Below, in pieces: positions 61,169 to 64,000 of a stretch of 64,000 bases of DNA. The notes under the pieces were generated by a model. It was not told the DNA's origin and made no database searches. It saw only the letters and a program-made list of their open reading frames with translations. The first letter of the stretch is position 1; each line of letters opens with the position of its first letter. Made by a program: the position numbers and the translations under genes. The DNA is from Virgisporangium aurantiacum (lineage in GTDB: Bacteria; Actinomycetota; Actinomycetes; Mycobacteriales; Micromonosporaceae): assembly GCF_016863635.1 (NCBI RefSeq), contig NZ_BOPG01000009.1, forward strand, positions 62,001-126,000, read 5' to 3'.

Positions 61169-62053
61169 CTAACGATTCAGGAAATCGGCGATCCGGGTGC
61201 GTACGTCGGCGCGCTCGTTCCACATCACGTTCGGCTTGTCGTAGAGGTGCAGGTCGGCCTTTGGCAGCAGGTCGGCGAGCTCGACGGCCACCGAAGCCGG
61301 GTGCACGTCGTCGTCGTTGCAGCCGATCACCAGGGCCTCGGCGGTCACCGCGCGTAGCGCGTCCACCGACGTCAGGGGCGCCTCGTCGGCCAGGGACGCG
61401 AGTTCCGGCGCCAACCCGAAGTGGACGATCTGCTCCACCCGCTGCCGCAGGTACGCCCACCCGGTCGGGGTCGCCCGCAGTTGCAGCGGCACCTCCAGCG
61501 AGATCACCTCGGCCAGACCGCCCGGGTCCTGCTCCTCGGCCGCGGCCAGCAGCGCCTCGAACCGCTCGCCGGCGTCCGGGCCGGGCGACGTCAGCGCCGC
61601 CGGCAGGAAGAACACCACCCGCTCGAACCGGGTGGGATTGTCGGCGAGCAGCCGAACCAGCGCACCGGCGCCGAGGGACACCCCGAGCGCCCGGGTCGCC
61701 CCGGTGAGGTCGGCGACGGCCCGCAGGTCACGGGCGAGATCCAGGTACGTCCACGGCCCGGCCGGCGCACCCGAGCGGCCATGGCCGCGGAAATGCATGA
61801 ACACCTTCCGGCCCTGCACGCCGCTGCCCAGCGGGCGGGTCTCCCCGATCCCCTGGCCGAACCCGTGCGCGAACACGGTCACCGGATCCGGCGGACCGGT
61901 CCCGAAGATCTCCAGCTCGACGCCGTGCGGCGTGCCGACCAGCGTGGTGGGCGGGAGCGGGAGGGTCGGCCGCCCGCCGCGCGGGCCGCGATTGTTCGAC
62001 GGCTGATCCGGCCGCCCGTCGGGCGGAGGTGGCCAGCGAAAATCAGAAGTCAC
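61169..62053 (-). CDS. Alpha/beta-hydrolase-fold protein
   Basis: The 294-residue protein has a hydrolase fold with the oxyanion segment VFAHGFGQGIGETRPL, HFRGHGRS, the nucleophile elbow LGVSLGAGALVRLL (Ser about 150) and an acid-containing strand LVIGCNDDDVHP. The expected C-terminal catalytic His is not visible: the segment reads YDKPNVMWNERADVRTRIADFL, with Asn where many relatives have His or Gly. Activity is therefore open. A Pro-rich N-terminal 35 residues precede the domain. GTG 62053 overlaps the DUF2516 stop by 4 bases. Confidence 0.85.
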   Translation of the reverse strand: MTSDFRWPPPPDGRPDQPSNNRGPRGGRPTLPLPPTTLVGTPHGVELEIFGTGPPDPVTVFAHGFGQGIGETRPLGSGVQGRKVFMHFRGHGRSGAPAGPWTYLDLARDLRAVADLTGATRALGVSLGAGALVRLLADNPTRFERVVFFLPAALTSPGPDAGERFEALLAAAEEQDPGGLAEVISLEVPLQLRATPTGWAYLRQRVEQIVHFGLAPELASLADEAPLTSVDALRAVTAEALVIGCNDDDVHPASVAVELADLLPKADLHLYDKPNVMWNERADVRTRIADFLNR

Positions 62054-62364
62054 CAGGAAGACGGTCCATCCGCGGCGTCGCGCAGTGCGGGACGCACGTC
62101 GAGTAGGTAAACGGCCGCGACAGTGAGCGCGATGAACCCCAGCAGGCTGAGCGCCGACAGCGAGAGCACCGTGACGAACAGCGCGCCGCCGGTCATCACC
62201 AGCCACAGCCCCTTGGACAGGGTGCCGATCGCCCCGAACGAGTCGGAGCGCTGGGTGAGACAGTTGATGAACGCGAACGCCTCGATGATGAGCGCCACCA
62301 CGAGAAGTGCGTAGTCGATCGAGGAGCGCACGTCCATGTAGAACAGCGGGGCGGCATCAACCAT
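62050..62364 (-). CDS. DUF2516 membrane protein
   Basis: The 104-residue integral membrane protein is of the DUF2516 family (Rv0476 type). It has three hydrophobic helices: about 14-35 (YALLVVALIIEAFAFINCL), 48-65 and 68-90. No function is known. It lies between the hbhA-like gene and the hydrolase gene, as in mycobacteria where DUF2516 follows hbhA. ATG 62364 gives a short polar N-terminus; GTG at 62382 is possible. A hairpin lies between it and the hbhA-like gene, so its transcription may be separate. Confidence 0.88.
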   Translation of the reverse strand: MVDAAPLFYMDVRSSIDYALLVVALIIEAFAFINCLTQRSDSFGAIGTLSKGLWLVMTGGALFVTVLSLSALSLLGFIALTVAAVYLLDVRPALRDAADGPSSW

Positions 62365-62375
62365 GTACAGAAGCT

Positions 62376-62426
62376 TAGGCACCCGTCCCCCCGGTTTGCC
62401 CAACAGGCCGGAGGAACGGGTGCCTA
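62376..62426 (-). terminator. Hairpin terminator behind the hbhA-like gene
   Basis: TAGGCACCCGT (62376-62386) and ACGGGTGCCTA (62416-62426) form an 11-bp perfect stem, with a second CCGG/CCGG pairing nested inside. It starts 12 bases past the stop of the hbhA-like gene and ends before the DUF2516 start. Its right arm is preceded on the minus strand by an A/T-rich stretch. Confidence 0.75.
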
Positions 62427-62437
62427 GGTGTTATTTG

Positions 62438-62914
62438 TTACTGCTTGACGGCCGCGGGACGGGTCTTCTTGACCGCCTTGGCCGGGCTCTTGCCGGTGCC
62501 CGGGCCGCCGGCGGCGGTGGCACCGGTGGTGGTGGCCGGAGCCGGCTCGCCGTCTTCCGCGACGACCGACGGCACCACGTCACCGGCCGGCTCGAGCTCC
62601 TTGTACGGGCCACCGACGACCTTCTCGCCCCGGGCGACCAGGTCGTTGTAGACCGCGACGGCCTGGGTGCGCAGCACCTCGGCGTTGCGCAGGGCCGCGT
62701 CGCGCAGCTTGTCGACGTCGACGCGCCGGGCGGGCTCGGCCACCACGTTGGTGACGGCGTCGGCGACGACCGGGCGCAGGGCCACGACACGGCCGCCGAG
62801 CTCAACCGCCTTCGCCGGCAGCAGACGCAGCTGCTGGTAGGCCAGGTCGCCGGCACCGGCGGCCGCGTAGAGCGGGTTCGGGTAGCGACGGGTGTTAGCT
62901 GACTGGGTCGACAT
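62438..62914 (-). CDS. Heparin-binding haemagglutinin-like protein
   Basis: The 158-residue protein resembles mycobacterial HbhA (Rv0475) in layout. The N-terminus PNPLYAAAGAGDLAYQQLRLLPAK is followed by a long helical/coiled-coil part (about 35-105) and a C-terminal Lys/Pro/Ala-rich tail (KSPAKAVKKTRPAAVKQ). In mycobacteria such tails bind sulphated glycans or DNA; here an adhesion role is not implied, and the protein may be a structural or lipid-associated component. The order XRE regulator-hbhA-DUF2516 is that of M. tuberculosis. Start ATG 62914 with GGAGGAG; it overlaps the XRE gene by 20 bases. Confidence 0.88.
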   Translation of the reverse strand: MSTQSANTRRYPNPLYAAAGAGDLAYQQLRLLPAKAVELGGRVVALRPVVADAVTNVVAEPARRVDVDKLRDAALRNAEVLRTQAVAVYNDLVARGEKVVGGPYKELEPAGDVVPSVVAEDGEPAPATTTGATAAGGPGTGKSPAKAVKKTRPAAVKQ

Positions 62915-63296
62915 CCGTGTTCTCCTCCTTCGACCGGGCGTTCTCCCGGCGGAATGTTTCGTATATCTGGGTCAACGACTGCTTCTGCGCCACGGTGAGA
63001 TCGGGATCTGTGGCGATCGCCGCGAGCACGCCCGGGTTGTCCTTCGTGTCGAGCAACCCGGCCTTGAGGTACATGGCGGGCGTGGAGACCCGCAGCGCGT
63101 GGGCGAGCTGGGCGAGCACCTCGGCGCTCGGTTTGCGCAGCCCACGTTCGATCTGGCTGAGGTAAGGATTGGAGACGCCGGCCTGCTGGGCCAGCTGCCG
63201 CAACGAGATCCGCGCGTTGCGGCGAAGGTCGCGGATGAACCCGCCGACATCGCGCGGAGTTTCGCCCGGTTCCGGCTTCTCCGTCTCGTCACTCAC
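62895..63296 (-). CDS. XRE-family transcriptional regulator (Rv0474-like)
   Basis: The 133-residue DNA-binding protein has a Cro/CI-type helix-turn-helix (about 18-72: GGFIRDLRRNARISLRQLAQQAGVSNPYLSQIERGLRKPS, AEVLAQLAHAL) followed by a helical region and an acidic tail. It is the counterpart of Rv0474, which I recall as copper-responsive in M. tuberculosis. GTG 63296 is chosen over a longer frame. Three GCTAGCT copies lie immediately upstream of the start, consistent with autoregulation. It is co-directional and overlapping with the hbhA-like gene. Confidence 0.92.
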   Translation of the reverse strand: MSDETEKPEPGETPRDVGGFIRDLRRNARISLRQLAQQAGVSNPYLSQIERGLRKPSAEVLAQLAHALRVSTPAMYLKAGLLDTKDNPGVLAAIATDPDLTVAQKQSLTQIYETFRRENARSKEENTDVDPVS

Positions 63297-63305
63297 GCCA
63301 CCGAC

Positions 63306-63346
63306 GCTAGCTCGCGGTGCTAGCTCTTGCAAGCAAAACGCTAGCT
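63306..63346. promoter_or_regulatory. Three GCTAGCT copies in the XRE promoter
   Basis: GCTAGCT occurs at 63306-63312, 63319-63325 and 63340-63346 (its core GCTAGC is itself palindromic), with a palindrome CTTGCAAG between the second and third. All fit within 41 bases directly before the XRE gene. They are good operator candidates for the encoded regulator. Confidence 0.65.
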
Positions 63347-63359
63347 ACCGTTAAAGACG

Positions 63360-64000
63360 TCACAGGACGGAGCGGACAACCCCCACCGTATCGCCCCCGC
63401 CGAGCACCGGCTCGGCCGGCGTCGGCGCGTCGAGGCCGAGCTTCGAAAAAGCCCATGAGAGGACGGGCATCAGCGCGCGCTTCGCACCGTCGTCGATCTT
63501 CATCGCGACGGCACCTACGCCCGGGACGGCCACCGCCTGCACGCCCTCGGCCCCGCCCTTGGCCAGCAGCCCCGGTACGGCGCGCATCAGCACCGTGTCG
63601 TACGCCTGGGCGTCGGTGCCGGACACGTACTCGGGGTGCGCCCGCATCGCGTCGGCGACCCGGTCACCGGTCTCCACCAGCCGGCGGTAGGAGTCGGCGA
63701 GGGAACGCAGCGACAGCGCCAGCACCGGCGCACCGCACCCGTCGACGCCCACCCCACCGGCCGGCTCGCCGGCCAGCTCTTCGACGGTCTCCTGGATCGT
63801 GACCTGCAGCGGGTGCGTCGGCTCCCAGTAACCGTCGACCGGCCAGCCGGCCGCGACACAGGTGACCAGCATCGCGGCGTGCTTGCCGGAGCAGTTGTTG
63901 CTGGCCCGGCTGAACTCGCCGCACGGATCGCTCAACGGCGTCGTCGCCGGGCACCGCAGCCGCGTCTCGGGCAGCCCGGCGCGCTCCAGCATCGCGCGCG
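63360..64000 (-). CDS. L-asparaginase (thermolabile/PF06089 type), partial
   Basis: The gene runs off the window edge, so only the C-terminal about 213 residues are seen. Conserved motifs are EFSRASNNCSGKHAAMLVTCVAAG and GVDGCGAPVLALSL, typical of the R. etli-type asparaginase-II family (a Ser/Lys/Cys-based active site rather than the E. coli type). It hydrolyses asparagine to aspartate. The C-terminal region ends GGDTVGVVRSVL. The gene lies 63 bases from the XRE promoter on the same strand, but the operator region between them suggests separate transcription. Confidence 0.93.
   Translation of the reverse strand, partial: RAMLERAGLPETRLRCPATTPLSDPCGEFSRASNNCSGKHAAMLVTCVAAGWPVDGYWEPTHPLQVTIQETVEELAGEPAGGVGVDGCGAPVLALSLRSLADSYRRLVETGDRVADAMRAHPEYVSGTDAQAYDTVLMRAVPGLLAKGGAEGVQAVAVPGVGAVAMKIDDGAKRALMPVLSWAFSKLGLDAPTPAEPVLGGGDTVGVVRSVL

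Overview
The window is high-GC actinobacterial DNA, with GTG starts common, GGAGG-type ribosome binding sites and most neighbouring genes overlapping by 4 bases. Mycothiol genes (mshA, a mycothiol-dependent enzyme), an F420-type oxidoreductase, a Rex/hemACD operon and a sigma-BldN/RsbN pair point to a sporulating actinomycete. Protein similarity by eye suggests Micromonosporaceae (Actinoplanes/Micromonospora-like), but the genus cannot be fixed from the sequence alone. I see no tRNA, rRNA, CRISPR array, transposase, integrase or prophage. The stretch reads as ordinary chromosome.

Layout. 1-5 kb: tatB, an HtrA-type protease, an O-methyltransferase, an AlkA-like protein, pepA. 5-10 kb: DUF3117, a PaaX regulator with an enoyl-CoA hydratase, and a Tat-exported DUF1501/DUF1800 pair. 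10-13.5 kb: a minus-strand operon (orphan nuoA, DivIVA-domain protein, SRPBCC protein, tag, unknown) and a frameshifted cell-surface gene. 13.6-25 kb: korAB, a PhoX-like protein, a cyclase/NB-ARC/TPR regulator, a lytic transglycosylase, a tandem GNAT protein and an LLM oxidoreductase. 25-31 kb: rex-hemA-hemC-hemD-hemB with a Rex-like operator. 31-36 kb: a two-component system, a HAD protein, a glutaredoxin-like protein and an acyl-CoA ligase. 36-39.5 kb: a developmental sigma-factor module. 40-64 kb: a block that, as I recall it, is broadly collinear (with insertions) with M. tuberculosis Rv0502 down to Rv0474: acyltransferase, galE2-like, bS22, HTH protein, TIM-barrel protein, ppx, Rv0495c-like, regX3, senX3, gpmA, YbjN, mshA, SDR, murB, DUF2516, hbhA-like, XRE regulator. 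A MacAB-type exporter, a metallopeptidase, a proline dehydrogenase and a CGNR protein are inserted in it. The window ends inside an L-asparaginase gene.

The most interesting part is 36.0-38.5 kb. A 31-codon ORF with a strong ribosome binding site and a rare TTA leucine codon ends by overlapping the GTG start of a bldN-like sigma gene (GTGA overlap). The sigma factor carries a long N-terminal extension. Behind it lies a near-perfect sigma-BldN-type promoter (CGTAAC-N16-CGTTGG) for the rsbN-like anti-sigma gene, which is closed by a perfect 15-bp terminator hairpin. This suggests a feedback circuit with a translational control step upstream of bldN that I do not know from Streptomyces.

Other regulatory elements read from the sequence are a 10-bp inverted repeat in front of paaX, a Rex site in front of rex-hemACD, three GCTAGCT copies in front of the XRE regulator, and a palindrome in front of the CGNR protein. 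Oddities include a SenX3-like kinase without membrane segments, an orphan NuoA lacking a conserved Asp, an O-methyltransferase whose best ribosome binding site points to an ATC codon, and two small genes (bS22, 33 aa; a 45-aa membrane peptide).
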